DNA of 64,000 nt from Palsa-504 sp963808315 (lineage in GTDB: Bacteria > Actinomycetota > Actinomycetes > Streptosporangiales > Streptosporangiaceae). The position numbers and the translations under genes are program-made. Below the pieces are notes generated by a model. The model worked only from the letters and a program-made list of their open reading frames with translations, ran no database searches and was not told the DNA's origin. This document shows, in pieces, positions 48,036 to 56,906 of this stretch (position 1 is the stretch's first letter; each line of letters starts with the position of its first letter). The stretch lies in contig CAWEFK010000007.1 of NCBI GenBank assembly GCA_963808315.1, positions 22,457 through 86,456 on the forward strand, given 5' to 3'.

Positions 48036-50412
48036 GGCCACTCGTCACCACCTTGCGGCCCAGGTGCCTCGCGATACCTGGGGTCAGCGGAATTTGTTCT
48101 GCGTGACACGCGGCCAGCCTCTCCGGGGGTCCGGTCGCCGCGCGGCCCAGAAGCAGGATCGGCCGGTGACGGAGGTGCTCCGAGATGAGGCAGGGCCCCC
48201 GTGCCTGTCGGCGGCATCGGAGAGAACCAGGATGCGGCGTCGGCCCCATGCTCGTGCGTGCGGCCGGACCGGGTCCTACCCGTGGCATCGGACCGGTATT
48301 TGGACGCGCGCCCGGTCCGCCCCCCGGAGCCGGTCCGGGACCCGTACCCGAGCGTGGTCCTGATCCACGAGCAGCCCGCGGCATCGGTCCGGTGGTGCCC
48401 CGCGGAACCGGACCAGTATCAGGCCGCGGTCCCGGACCCGTGGTGCCTCGAGGTCTCGGACCCGTGCCTATCCGAGGCATCGAACCCGTATCCGCACGCG
48501 GCATAGCCCCCGAGTCAGCACGCGGCATGGGCCCCGAGTCAGCACACGCGCCCGGGCCTCTCCCGGTAACGCCCGGGCCTCTCCCGGCAGCAGGTAGCGG
48601 ACCTGTCCCCCGGCGGGGATTCTGGCCGGTGTCCACACGCGGTGCTCGGCCGGGATCCACGCGGGGGATCGAGCCGGTATCCGGACGCGGCATTGAACCT
48701 GTTCCATCCCGGGGCGTCATCCCCGAGCCCGGCCGAGGCATCGGGCCCGTGCCTATCCGCGGCATCGAACCCGTATCCGCACGCGGCATGGGCCCCGAGT
48801 CAGCACGAGGCATCGGGCCCGTGCCTATCCGCGGCATCGAACCCGTATCCGCACGCGGCATCGGGCCCGTGCCCACCCTGGGGATCGGCCCGCTGTTCCG
48901 GTTGTCCTGGCGGCGCTGCTCTTCCTGGCGTGAGGGCGGAGCTGATCCCGGGCGCGGCGGTTCGATGGCGCGGCTATGACGCGGACCGCCTCGTCCGGCC
49001 GGATCTTCGCGGTTGACCTGGTCCCCTGGATACCCGGCCCCAAGCTGCTGCCGTTGACTCGGCTGGCTGTACGGATACGAGGAAAGCTCGTCCTGGGGCA
49101 CGTGTCCCCTGGGCACTCCGACAAACCGAGGCGGCCCGTCATACCCAGGCTCGTACCGCGGCTGCCGGGCAGCACGGTCCTGACCTGGCATTCCGGTCGA
49201 TCCACCCCATACGGACGTGGGCTGGTCGGCACCCGGATAGGGGTGTCCCCGGCGGCCGGCGGCCACGTCGTCACCGTATGGCGGGGCTCCCAACGGCCTG
49301 AACCCCAGATCACGGTAGGCCCCAGCAGAGCCGTAGGCCTCGGCGGAAGGGTCGGCCGGGTCTACCGGGTAGGCCCCGGACGCCCCCGTGGTGGCGTAGG
49401 CCGGAGCCGACCCCAGCGCGGGAGCCGACCCCAGCGCGGGAGCGGGACCCAGCGCGGCCGCGGGACCCAGCGCGGCAGCAGGACCCAGCGCGGGAAACGG
49501 GCCAGAAGGCGACGACCAGGCCGAGGCCGGCGCCGCGGGGAGCGCGGCCCATGAATCGGAACTCATGCCCGTGTTGGCGCCGCGCGCGGCCATCCCCGCC
49601 GATAGCACCTGAACCGGTCCGCTGAGCTGAGCCTGGGCCATCCTCAGCGCCGCGGCGTGCAGCGGCGAGGAACCCTGGCCCCGGGCATGATCCATGCCCG
49701 GGGCCGCCCTCAGGCTTTCCTTCGGCCGCCGCGAGCTGGCCAGGAACCGGACCGCCAGGCCGAGAACCGTCACCGCGATCGCGGCCCCGTAGCTCCAGTC
49801 CACGTACGGCTTGGCCGCCCGGCCACCGAGAAGCCCGTGCACCACGCCGAACACGAACGCCGCGTAGGCGGAGTAGTGAATGGCCCGCCAGCGCCAGGCC
49901 TTGCCGTGCGCGGTGAACCGCTTGCGCAGGATGCTCGTTACCACAAGCAGCAGGATGAGGTCGGACGCGATCGTGCCGAGCCCAATGTAGAAGGTCCGAA
50001 ATGGCGACAGGAACGGGATGAACGCGTCGATGACGTGCACCCGCTGGGCCAGGATCTCGGTGACGATGTGGATAACGAGGAAGGCGAGCGCGCCGAACGA
50101 GACGGCCCGGTGCACGGCCTGTGCCATCACCCGGTGTCCGGGCGTCATCACGGTCCGGTCGGTGGCCACCAGGCCGACCATGACCGAGGCGGTCAGCCCC
50201 ACGAGCGCGAACACTCCCGCGTAGAACAGCATGAAATGCTGCGTCGCGGCGTCGATCTTGTGGCCAGCGGTGGTCACGACCAGCACGAAGACGATAACGA
50301 CGGCCGCCGCGGCCGCGATGCCCATGATCTTCCGCTGGTGGTCAGCAGCCGGTCCGTGCCCGCCCGAGTGCATGCCCTGACGGCCGTGTGAACGGCTGCT
50401 TGTCGTGGGCAC
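47962..50412 (-). CDS. Ferric-reductase-like membrane protein with long Gly-Pro-Met-Pro-Arg repeat tail
   Basis: Start GTG 50412 follows GAGGAGG. Residues 1-220 contain five to six membrane helices with His in VMAQAVHRAVSFGALAFLVI, HIVTEILAQRVH, RAIHYSAYAAFVFGVVHGLL, fitting a two-heme ferric-reductase-like transmembrane domain. Residues 240-480 are Ala/Pro/Gly-rich. Residues about 480-730 are dozens of decapeptide-like repeats (TGPMPRADTGSMPRIGTG and variants). The frame ends at 47962, but a frame change near 48200 would give a TGA at 48032 overlapping the NuoF-like ATG, which I think is the real end. Repeat number may be misassembled. Confidence 0.75.
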   Translation of the reverse strand: MPTTSSRSHGRQGMHSGGHGPAADHQRKIMGIAAAAAVVIVFVLVVTTAGHKIDAATQHFMLFYAGVFALVGLTASVMVGLVATDRTVMTPGHRVMAQAVHRAVSFGALAFLVIHIVTEILAQRVHVIDAFIPFLSPFRTFYIGLGTIASDLILLLVVTSILRKRFTAHGKAWRWRAIHYSAYAAFVFGVVHGLLGGRAAKPYVDWSYGAAIAVTVLGLAVRFLASSRRPKESLRAAPGMDHARGQGSSPLHAAALRMAQAQLSGPVQVLSAGMAARGANTGMSSDSWAALPAAPASAWSSPSGPFPALGPAAALGPAAALGPAPALGSAPALGSAPAYATTGASGAYPVDPADPSAEAYGSAGAYRDLGFRPLGAPPYGDDVAAGRRGHPYPGADQPTSVWGGSTGMPGQDRAARQPRYEPGYDGPPRFVGVPRGHVPQDELSSYPYSQPSQRQQLGAGYPGDQVNREDPAGRGGPRHSRAIEPPRPGSAPPSRQEEQRRQDNRNSGPIPRVGTGPMPRADTGSMPRIGTGPMPRADSGPMPRADTGSMPRIGTGPMPRPGSGMTPRDGTGSMPRPDTGSIPRVDPGRAPRVDTGQNPRRGTGPLPAAGRGPGVTGRGPGACADSGPMPRADSGAMPRADTGSMPRIGTGPRPRGTTGPGPRPDTGPVPRGTTGPMPRAARGSGPRSGTGPGPAPGGGPGARPNTGPMPRVGPGPAARTSMGPTPHPGSLRCRRQARGPCLISEHLRHRPILLLGRAATGPPERLAACHAEQIPLTPGIARHLGRKVVTSGHEPDQGSRRSRDHEDRGRPADGRP
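48250..48890. repeat. Tandem short repeats coding for (D/T)G(P/S)(M/I)PR
   Basis: Near-identical 30-bp and 60-bp blocks recur, for example the text GCATCGGGCCCGTGCCTATCC near 48738 and 48808, and GCGGCATCGAACCCGTATCC near 48762 and 48832. They encode the repeat tail of the membrane protein on the minus strand. Confidence 0.85.
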
Positions 50413-51019
50413 GCTTAACCTCCTCAGGATCGGATTGACGCGAGAAGACCAATTGCGACGCCTAGAACGCTGACAGTTATCCCTAGCCCTTAGGTGACCG
50501 ACTAGCGACTATATCAGCGCCAATAACGCTTAGGCGGCGAAAAGATATATGAACGATTTCGGGAGGTGGCGGGACGAACGGCGGCCCGGCCCGGGGCCTT
50601 TGACCGCGAGCACGTGACGTCACGGACCGGCCGCGGCGTCCGCGGATGGAACCAGCGGCGGCGAACCGGCGCTCCACGTCACGACGCTGCCGCCGCGACC
50701 ACGGGCTGGAGTCCTCGATGACTCTCGCCGGGTCAGCGGTTCGGTGCCTGAGCATCGGCAGAGCACAGGAGTCCTGCGATATCCCAGCACATGCCTCCTT
50801 AGCGCGACCCGGCTCCACCACCTGTTATACAGGCCTTAACCGTGGCAGATCTGCCGAATCAGCAAGGTCCTTGCTTACGATAATCTTCCGTTCACGCAGG
50901 TCCGAGCGCATAGATATGACTATTCCCAGCACCCTCATAGCCTTCGCCGAAATAAGACATTCGCTAATATACGGGTAGCAACAACGCCGGCGAAGACGCC
51001 GCCGAGCGCCCCCGAATGA
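50413..51019. other. 600-bp gap without a convincing gene
   Basis: Both flanking genes are on the minus strand. A 112-codon minus frame at 50483-50821 has no motif and an unusual composition. The region 50830-50990 is richer in A and T and may contain the promoter of the membrane-protein operon only in its first part. Nothing else was identified. Confidence 0.55.
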
Positions 51020-51967
51020 CTAGGCGATGACCGCCACCGGCAGGTATTCGACCATCACCGGCAGATGGTCGGAGGCGCTTCGCGTATACGTGGTGTCGAG
51101 CACGCGGTGCCCGCGCACCGCGTGCGCGAGCGGCCCGCTCACCCGGATCCCGTCGATGCGCCGCCGCACCCCGTGCGCGCCGTAGACGTCGTCCGGATGA
51201 TGACCGGTCGTGGGCTGCCAGACGGCGCCGGTCAGCGCGGCGGCATCGTGCAGGCCGCCGGCCCACAGCACGTCCCCGGGCCGCCGGTCCGCCCAGTGCC
51301 TGCGCCGCCCATGCTCGTCGTAATCCCACTCGCACTGGTAGATAAGGTCGGTGAACCAGTCCACTCCGGCGTACGGGTCAGCGGGCTCGTAGAGGTCCCA
51401 GCTCTGCCCCGACCAGATCCTGTCGGCGCATTCGGTGTTCCAGTCGGCGCCGATCGCTGCGGGCGGTTCCCCGTCGGGCCGGGTGACCGCCGCCACCAGG
51501 CGCTCGTTCTGGTCGGCCCGGAGCGCCCGGCCGAAGGGGGTGGCGTGAAAGGCTCCGTGCCGGATGAGGGTGCCGCCCATGTCGAAGGTGACCAGGGCCA
51601 GTCCATGCCAGAACTGCCCGGCCCCGCGGCAGCGTAGTGAGCCGGGGAGCGGCTCGACACCGTCCCGCCACAGCAGTCCCACGTGGTAGCCGTGACCTCC
51701 CACCGCGAGTGCGGCCTCGTGTCCCGTCTCGAGGCGCGACACCTCGCAGCGCAGGCCCGCATCATCGGCGAGCTGGCGCAGGCGCCGTGCCGCCGTCGGC
51801 CCGTCGGGAGCGATGATCTCCTGAACGGCCAGCACGTCGGCATCGAGGGAACGGATCACGCCGACGACCATCTCGTAGTGCTCGTGACCCGCCGGCGAGT
51901 CATCGGCGAACAGGTCCAGCAGGTTGTAGGTCGCGAACAGAACCGAACCAGGTGATGTCCGCTGCAC
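51020..51967 (-). CDS. Endonuclease/exonuclease/phosphatase (EEP) family protein
   Basis: The product has about 315 residues. EEP motifs are in order: VLFATYNLLDLFADD, DADVLAVQEIIAPDG (metal Glu), AAIGADWNTECADRIWSG (Asn after GD) and TRSASDHLPVMVEYLP (catalytic Asp-His). No signal peptide is seen. I use the GTG at 51967, six bases after GGGAGG; a second GTG at 51973 is too close. Substrate (nucleic acid, phospholipid or other phosphoester) is not determinable. It stands 88 bp upstream of asd's end, transcribed the same way. Confidence 0.88.
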   Translation of the reverse strand: MQRTSPGSVLFATYNLLDLFADDSPAGHEHYEMVVGVIRSLDADVLAVQEIIAPDGPTAARRLRQLADDAGLRCEVSRLETGHEAALAVGGHGYHVGLLWRDGVEPLPGSLRCRGAGQFWHGLALVTFDMGGTLIRHGAFHATPFGRALRADQNERLVAAVTRPDGEPPAAIGADWNTECADRIWSGQSWDLYEPADPYAGVDWFTDLIYQCEWDYDEHGRRRHWADRRPGDVLWAGGLHDAAALTGAVWQPTTGHHPDDVYGAHGVRRRIDGIRVSGPLAHAVRGHRVLDTTYTRSASDHLPVMVEYLPVAVIA

Positions 51968-52055
51968 GTACACCTCCCGCGTGCCGTCTCGTTACGTATC
52001 GCTAACGCGCTGAACGTTCGTCGGCGGGTACCGGCGGAAAAGGCGTAACGGGCCG

Positions 52056-53126
52056 TCAGGAGCGCGGCCCGAGTTCGGCCGCTACCAGCTCCGCGATCTG
52101 CGCGGTGTTCAGCGCGGCGCCCTTCCGCAGGTTGTCCCCGCAGACGAAGAGCTCGATCGTGCAGGGATCATCGAGCGACTGGCGGACCCGCCCGACCCAG
52201 GATGGATCGGTTCCGACCGCATCGATCGGGGTGGGGAACTCACCCGCGGCGGGATCGTCCGCCACCACGACCCCCGGCGCCGCGCGCAGCACGGCCCAGG
52301 CCTGCTCGCGCTCGACCGGCTGAGAGAACGTGGCGTGCACCGCGACCGAGTGGGTGGTGACGACGGGCACCCGGACGCAGGTGGCGGAAACGCGCAGCGA
52401 GGGCAGGCCCAGGATCTTGCGCGACTCGTTGCGTATCTTCAGCTCTTCCGACGACCAGCCGTCGGCCTTCAGCGAGCCCGCCCACGGCACCACGTTCATG
52501 GCCAGCGGCGCGGGGAAGGGCCCGGGATCGCCGACGGCGGCCCGGACGTCACCCGGGCGCTGGCCGAGCGAGCGGGTCCCTGCCACCTTGTCAAGCTGCG
52601 CGTACAGCGCGTCGATGCCGGCCTGGCCCGCACCGGAGGCGGCCTGGTAGGAGGCGACGACCATTTCGGTGAGGCCGAACGCCCGATGCAGCGCGCCCAC
52701 CGCCACGATCATCGACAGGGTGGTGCAGTTCGCGTTGGCGACGATCCCCTTGGGCCGGTTCGTGAGCTGTTCCGGGTTGATCTCGGGCACCACGAGCGGC
52801 ACGTCGGGGTCCATCCGGAACGCGCCCGAGTTGTCGACGGCGACGACACCGCGGCGGGCCACGGCCGGGGCCCAGACCGCCGAGACCTCATCGGGCACGT
52901 CGAACATGGCCACGTCGATGCCGTCGAAGGCATCCTCGGTCAGCGCGACCACCTCGGTCTCGCGGCCCCTGACCATCAGCCGCCGCCCGGCCGACCGCGG
53001 CGAGGCGATCAGCCTGATCTCGCCCCAGACGTCCGCCCGGGTCGACAGCAGGTCGAGCATCACCGTGCCGACTGCGCCGGTCGCGCCGACCACGGCGAGC
53101 GCGGGCCGGTACCCCTGACTCTCCAC
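52056..53126 (-). CDS. asd: Aspartate-semialdehyde dehydrogenase
   Basis: The enzyme reduces aspartyl phosphate to the semialdehyde in lysine, threonine, methionine and diaminopimelate synthesis. The GTG at 53126 starts 356 residues: ALAVVGATGAVGTVMLDLLS (NADP site), the catalytic Cys in GIVANANCTTLSMIVAV (about 132), YQAASGAGQAG and the catalytic His region RVPVVTTHSVAVHATFS. It begins eight bases after the ask stop and is translated from the same message. The gene is intact. Confidence 0.95.
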   Translation of the reverse strand: MESQGYRPALAVVGATGAVGTVMLDLLSTRADVWGEIRLIASPRSAGRRLMVRGRETEVVALTEDAFDGIDVAMFDVPDEVSAVWAPAVARRGVVAVDNSGAFRMDPDVPLVVPEINPEQLTNRPKGIVANANCTTLSMIVAVGALHRAFGLTEMVVASYQAASGAGQAGIDALYAQLDKVAGTRSLGQRPGDVRAAVGDPGPFPAPLAMNVVPWAGSLKADGWSSEELKIRNESRKILGLPSLRVSATCVRVPVVTTHSVAVHATFSQPVEREQAWAVLRAAPGVVVADDPAAGEFPTPIDAVGTDPSWVGRVRQSLDDPCTIELFVCGDNLRKGAALNTAQIAELVAAELGPRS

Positions 53127-53134
53127 GGCCGGGC

Positions 53135-54415
53135 TCACCGGCCGGTCCCGCCGTACACGACGGCCTCGACCTGGTCGGAGTCGAGCTCGAAGGCCTTGTG
53201 CGTGGCGGTAACGGCTAGGTCCACGTCGTCCTGGTCGATGACCACCGAGATCCGGATCTCCGACGTCGAGATCATCTCGATGTTCACCCCGGCGTCGGCC
53301 AGGGCGCTGAAGAACCGGGCGGTCACCCCGGGATGAGACCGCATGCCGGCCCCGATCAGCGACACCTTGCCGATCCGGTCGTTGTAAAGCAGGGATTCGA
53401 AGCCCACCGACTCCTGCAGTCGCTGCAGCGTGCTCATCGCGCTCTGGCCGTCGTCGCGGGGCAGCGTGAACGAGATGTCCGTCCGTCCGGTCGCCACCGC
53501 GGAGACGTTCTGCACGATCATGTCGATGTTGATGCCGGCCTTGGCGATGGCCCGGAAGATCCTGGCCGCCTCGCCCACCCGGTCGGGCACGCCCACGACC
53601 GTGGTCTTCGCCTCGCTCCGGTCGTGCGCGACTCCGGAAATAATGGCCTGTTCCATCGGTGTAGCCTCCGACTTGTCGATCGCGTGCCCGCTCACCCACG
53701 TCCCGTTCCGGTTGGTAAAGGAGGACCGGACGTGGATCGGTACCTCGTAACGTCTGGCGTACTCCACGCAGCGGAGCATCAGTACCTTCGCGCCGCAGGC
53801 GGCCATCTCCAGCATTTCCTCGTAGCTGATCCGCGGGATCCGCTTCGCGGTCCTGACGATGCGCGGGTCCGCGGTGAAGATGCCGTCCACGTCGGTGTAG
53901 ATCTCGCAGGCGTCAGCGTTCAGCGCCGCCGCGAGCGCGACCGCGGTGGTGTCCGACGCGCCCCGGCCCATCGTGGTGACGTCCTTGGTGGTCTGGGACA
54001 CGCCCTGGAAGCCGGCCACGATCGGGATAGCCCCGTCGGCCAGGGCGTCTGAGATCCGGCCGGGCTTGATGTCGATGATCCGGGCCCGGCCGTGCGCGGC
54101 GTCGGTGATCACGCCGGCCTGAGACCCGGTGAACGATCGCGCCTCCAGGCCGAGAGCGGCGATGGCCATCGCCAGCAGCGCCATCGAGATCCGCTCACCC
54201 GCGGTCAGCAGCATGTCAAGCTCACGCGCGGGCGGCAGCGGGCTCACCTGACCGGCCAGGTCCGTCAGCTCATCGGTCGAGTCACCCATCGCGGATACCA
54301 CCACCACGACCTGGTCCCCGGCCTTGCGGCTGGCCACGATCCGTTGCGCCACCCGCTTGATGCCATCCGCGTCCGCAACCGACGATCCACCATATTTCTG
54401 CACCACAAGCGCCAC
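53135..54415 (-). CDS. ask: Aspartokinase (alpha/beta type)
   Basis: The product has 426 residues from GTG 54415: VVQKYGGSSVADADGIKRVA (kinase core), FQGVSQTTKDVTTMGRGASD, TAVALAAALNADACEIYTDV and two C-terminal ACT domains (VVGVPDRVGEAARIFRAIAK, then LIGAGMRSHPGVTARFFSAL) that bind lysine/threonine. An internal ATG at residue 254 with a strong ribosome site (see 53654-53669) would give the separate beta subunit known from Corynebacterium LysC. It is the first gene of the ask-asd operon. Confidence 0.95.
   Translation of the reverse strand: MALVVQKYGGSSVADADGIKRVAQRIVASRKAGDQVVVVVSAMGDSTDELTDLAGQVSPLPPARELDMLLTAGERISMALLAMAIAALGLEARSFTGSQAGVITDAAHGRARIIDIKPGRISDALADGAIPIVAGFQGVSQTTKDVTTMGRGASDTTAVALAAALNADACEIYTDVDGIFTADPRIVRTAKRIPRISYEEMLEMAACGAKVLMLRCVEYARRYEVPIHVRSSFTNRNGTWVSGHAIDKSEATPMEQAIISGVAHDRSEAKTTVVGVPDRVGEAARIFRAIAKAGINIDMIVQNVSAVATGRTDISFTLPRDDGQSAMSTLQRLQESVGFESLLYNDRIGKVSLIGAGMRSHPGVTARFFSALADAGVNIEMISTSEIRISVVIDQDDVDLAVTATHKAFELDSDQVEAVVYGGTGR
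53654..53669 (-). promoter_or_regulatory. ask: Internal ribosome site and start for aspartokinase beta subunit
   Basis: On the minus strand the sequence is GGAGGCTACACCGATG. A perfect GGAGG stands eight bases before an in-frame ATG whose product begins MEQAIISGVAHDRSEAKTTV, equivalent to the known beta start MEEAVLTGVATDKSEA of C. glutamicum. The predicted beta subunit has 173 residues. Confidence 0.8.
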
Positions 54416-55248
54416 GCCCGCGCCCACCTCCCCGGACCTAGACGACCCCCGGAGTCTATCCACCCCGCCCTAACCCGCCCAATCCCTTAAGCTCACCCGC
54501 TCCGACCTCCGCCCGCCCGGCGGAGATCCAAATGCCAGAAAGGAGCACCCCCGGCTGGGGTCGTTTCACGATCATGGCCAGAAACGGGCAAATCTGCCGC
54601 GTCGGGGATTAAGTGGTGGTTCGCGGTTGTGGCGTGCCGGGATGTGCTACAGCGGTTTCTCAGGATGCCGTGGCGGTGCTGGCGGCGAGGTTCGCGGTGG
54701 TGCGGCCGGCCGCGGATGGGCGGGTGCGCGACCACGGCTTCCCCCGGGGGAACTGGGACGATCACCCGTGCGGCATCGTTGAGATTGCCTCCGGGACCGG
54801 GTTCGCGTCCGCCCGGGTCAGCTGCGGCACGGCGGCGTTCACGGTCAGCCGCTGCGGGGACGGGGCAGCGCGAGGGCGCGGCCCGCCGCCCTGGTGACGC
54901 GGCGGCGGCTGGCCGCCGGGGCCGGCGGCTCCGGCGGCCAGCGGTGCCGGGCCGGGACGGACCAGGTCGCCCGCCCGGGGGCGGAGCAGGACGGTCCCGC
55001 GGTCGCTGCGGGGTGACGTCCCGCCCGGCAGCTAGTCAGTGAATGCGGCTCTGTACCGCAAAGAACCGGTACGCTGCCGCATTCACTGAAACTGCCGCTG
55101 CACGCAAGTGACGGGAAACGGGTGCTGTGAGGTGAGGGCCGGTCAGCGCATCCCGGCGGAGCGGGGCGGCCCGGTCCCCCGGCTCGGGCGGACCCGGCCT
55201 CGGCCCCCACGGAATCGCTAAGTCCTGGCCTGGGGCGAGTCCCGAGGG
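54416..55248. other. 830-bp gap with a compound palindrome
   Basis: A 94-codon plus frame at 54613-54897 and others have no motif I recognise; they lack a ribosome site and are not supported. The region includes the promoter side of ask near 54420-54500 and the palindrome at 55035-55088. Confidence 0.55.
55035..55088. repeat. 54-bp compound palindrome
   Basis: Outer arms TCAGTGAATGCGGC (55035-55048) and GCCGCATTCACTGA (55075-55088) and inner arms GTACCG (55052-55057) and CGGTAC (55066-55071) are perfect, separated by 3-nt spacers and an 8-nt loop. It is symmetric around its centre and has no T-run. It lies 160 bp downstream of the DUF5063 gene and about 620 bp upstream of ask. Confidence 0.8.
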
Positions 55249-55779
55249 TCAGGGAGCGACGTCCAGGCTCGCGTGCGCGACCACCGCGTGCAGCGCGCGC
55301 AGTACAGCCCCGCCGTGGGTGCCCCAGTGGTTGAAGTACGAATACTGCCACCACCACAGGGCCTCGAGGGAACGGCCGGCCTGGTAGTGCTTGAGACCGT
55401 GGAGCAGGTCCGCGGTCACCGCCGCGATGTCGTCGGAGATCCGGAACGGCAGGCAGGACGTGTCCGCGTACGGGTCGAACACCTCGGCGTACTCGTCGAC
55501 CGCACTCAGCCGGGCCGCCAGGGCGGTGCGCAGCGCGTCCAGATCGGGGTCGGCGCCCACCTCCGGTTCCCAGTTACCCGGCAGGATCACGTCGCGGCTG
55601 GCGCCGAGCTGTGCTCCCGCGAGCAGGATTTGCGACACCTCAAGCAGCAGCATCGGCACGGTCTCGTCGCCACCGCCGCTGGCGAGCGCCTCGACCCCGT
55701 CGATGAAGTTCTTGACGTTCACCGCGATCTGGTCCGCTATCGGCCGCCATTCGCCCCCCTGAGCTGGCGGTTCAGACAT
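55249..55779 (-). CDS. DUF5063 protein
   Basis: The 176-residue product contains WRPIADQIAVNVKNFIDGVE, LLLEVSQILLAGAQLGASRD, then DISDDIAAVTADLLHGLK-like text and SLEALWWWQYSYFNHWGTHG, the DUF5063 pattern. The ATG at 55779 lies inside the recR end, so the two overlap by eight bases. A gene of this family follows recR in Streptomyces. Function is unknown; association with recombination genes is by context only. Confidence 0.9.
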   Translation of the reverse strand: MSEPPAQGGEWRPIADQIAVNVKNFIDGVEALASGGGDETVPMLLLEVSQILLAGAQLGASRDVILPGNWEPEVGADPDLDALRTALAARLSAVDEYAEVFDPYADTSCLPFRISDDIAAVTADLLHGLKHYQAGRSLEALWWWQYSYFNHWGTHGGAVLRALHAVVAHASLDVAP

Positions 55780-56371
55780 CAAGAAGTCTCCGTCCTTCGA
55801 ATGCGCGCCCCAATGTCACCTCGTCGGCGTACTCCAGGTCGCCGCCCACGGGCAAACCACTCGCCGGCCTGGTCACCCGCAGCCCCATCGGCTTCATCAG
55901 CCTAGCGAGATAGGTGGCCGTCGCCTCACCCTCGAGATTGGGATCGGTGGCGAGTATCAGTTCCGTCACCGTTCCGTCAGCCAGCCGCGTCATCAGCTCC
56001 CTGATCCGCAGTTCCTCGGGACCGACCCCGTCGATAGGACTTATCGCGCCCCCGAGCACGTGGTACCGGCCGCGGAATTCGCGGATCTTCTCCACCGCCG
56101 CGACATCCTTCGGCTCCTCCACGACGCAGATAACCGCCGGGTCTCGCCGCGGATCGAGGCAGATCCGGCACTCCTCGGCCTCGGCCACGTTCCCGCAGGT
56201 GCGGCAGAACTGCACCCGCTCGGTGACCTCGATCAGCGCGTCCGCCAGCCGCCTGACGTCAGAGGTGTCGACGGCCAGCAGGTGAAAAGCGATCCGCTGA
56301 GCACCCTTCGGGCCGACCCCGGGCAACCGCCCGAGCTCGTCGATGAGGTTCTGGATCACTCCTTCGTACAC
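55772..56371 (-). CDS. recR: Recombination mediator RecR
   Basis: The 199-residue product shows the helix-hairpin-helix LIDELGRLPGVGPKGAQRIA, the zinc site FCRTCGNVAEAEECRICLDP (four Cys) and the Toprim region ICVVEEPKDVAAVEKIREFR with LILATDPNLEGEATATYLAR. RecR works with RecO/RecF to load RecA at gaps. It follows ybaB, nine bases behind its stop, and overlaps the DUF5063 gene. Intact. Confidence 0.97.
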   Translation of the reverse strand: MYEGVIQNLIDELGRLPGVGPKGAQRIAFHLLAVDTSDVRRLADALIEVTERVQFCRTCGNVAEAEECRICLDPRRDPAVICVVEEPKDVAAVEKIREFRGRYHVLGGAISPIDGVGPEELRIRELMTRLADGTVTELILATDPNLEGEATATYLARLMKPMGLRVTRPASGLPVGGDLEYADEVTLGRAFEGRRLLDV

Positions 56372-56380
56372 GTCAGGGTC

Positions 56381-56824
56381 CTAGGTCTCCTCGTCATCGC
56401 CGTCGTCCGGCTCGGGCCCGGCCGCGCCGAGACCGAGGGCGGACAGGTCAAGCCCGCTAGGCAGGTCGAGGCCGCCGGGCATGCCTGGCATGCCGGGCAG
56501 GCCACCGCCGCCCATGGCCGCGGCGAACGGTCCCATCTGCTGCTGCTGAAGATTCTCAGCGGACCGGTAAGCGTCGCGGACGGCCGCGAGCACGAGATCG
56601 GCGATCGTCCGCGCCGTCTCCTCGGCGTCGTCCGGGTCCACCGCGGCCGGTTCGATGCTGAGGTCCATCAGCTCGCCCTGGCCGTTCACGGTGGCTTTGA
56701 CCAGCCCGCCACCCGACGTGCCGGTTACCTCGGCGTCGGCCAGCGCCTGCTGGGCGTTCATGAGTTGTTCCTGCATCTGCTGCGCAGCGGCGAATAGCTG
56801 CTGCATGTCCATCTGCGGTTCCAC
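56381..56824 (-). CDS. ybaB: YbaB/EbfC nucleoid-associated protein
   Basis: From GTG 56824 (AGGAGGGCGAT before it) the 147-residue product reads MDMQQLFAAAQQMQEQLMNA, then VTGTSGGGLVKATVNGQGEL and IADLVLAAVRDAYRSAENLQ, the YbaB core. A Gly/Met/Pro-rich and acidic tail follows. YbaB proteins bind DNA and sit between dnaX and recR in many bacteria, as here. Confidence 0.95.
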   Translation of the reverse strand: MEPQMDMQQLFAAAQQMQEQLMNAQQALADAEVTGTSGGGLVKATVNGQGELMDLSIEPAAVDPDDAEETARTIADLVLAAVRDAYRSAENLQQQQMGPFAAAMGGGGLPGMPGMPGGLDLPSGLDLSALGLGAAGPEPDDGDDEET

Positions 56825-56906
56825 ATCGCCCTCCTAGCAAGAGCCTACGACCAGCCTGACCCCGATGAACCGCAGCCAGCCCCAACCAACCCGATTACCA
56901 GCGCGC

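Noticed and set aside
48250..48890. Possible CRISPR-like array
   Set aside because: The repeats are contiguous coding repeats without regular unique spacers, and no cas gene is present in the window.
48185..48979. 264-codon plus-strand frame rich in Gly, Pro and Arg
   Set aside because: It is the antisense reading of the repeat tail of the membrane protein; repeats leave all frames open.
50483..50821. 112-codon minus-strand frame
   Set aside because: No motif, Arg/Pro/Ser-rich as in random GC-rich sequence, no ribosome site.
52335..54052. Long plus-strand frames opposite asd and ask
   Set aside because: Antisense shadows of two intact housekeeping genes.
54613..54897. 94-codon plus-strand frame between ask and DUF5063
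   Set aside because: Some ordered text is present, but there is no ribosome site or known family and overlapping frames are similar in quality.
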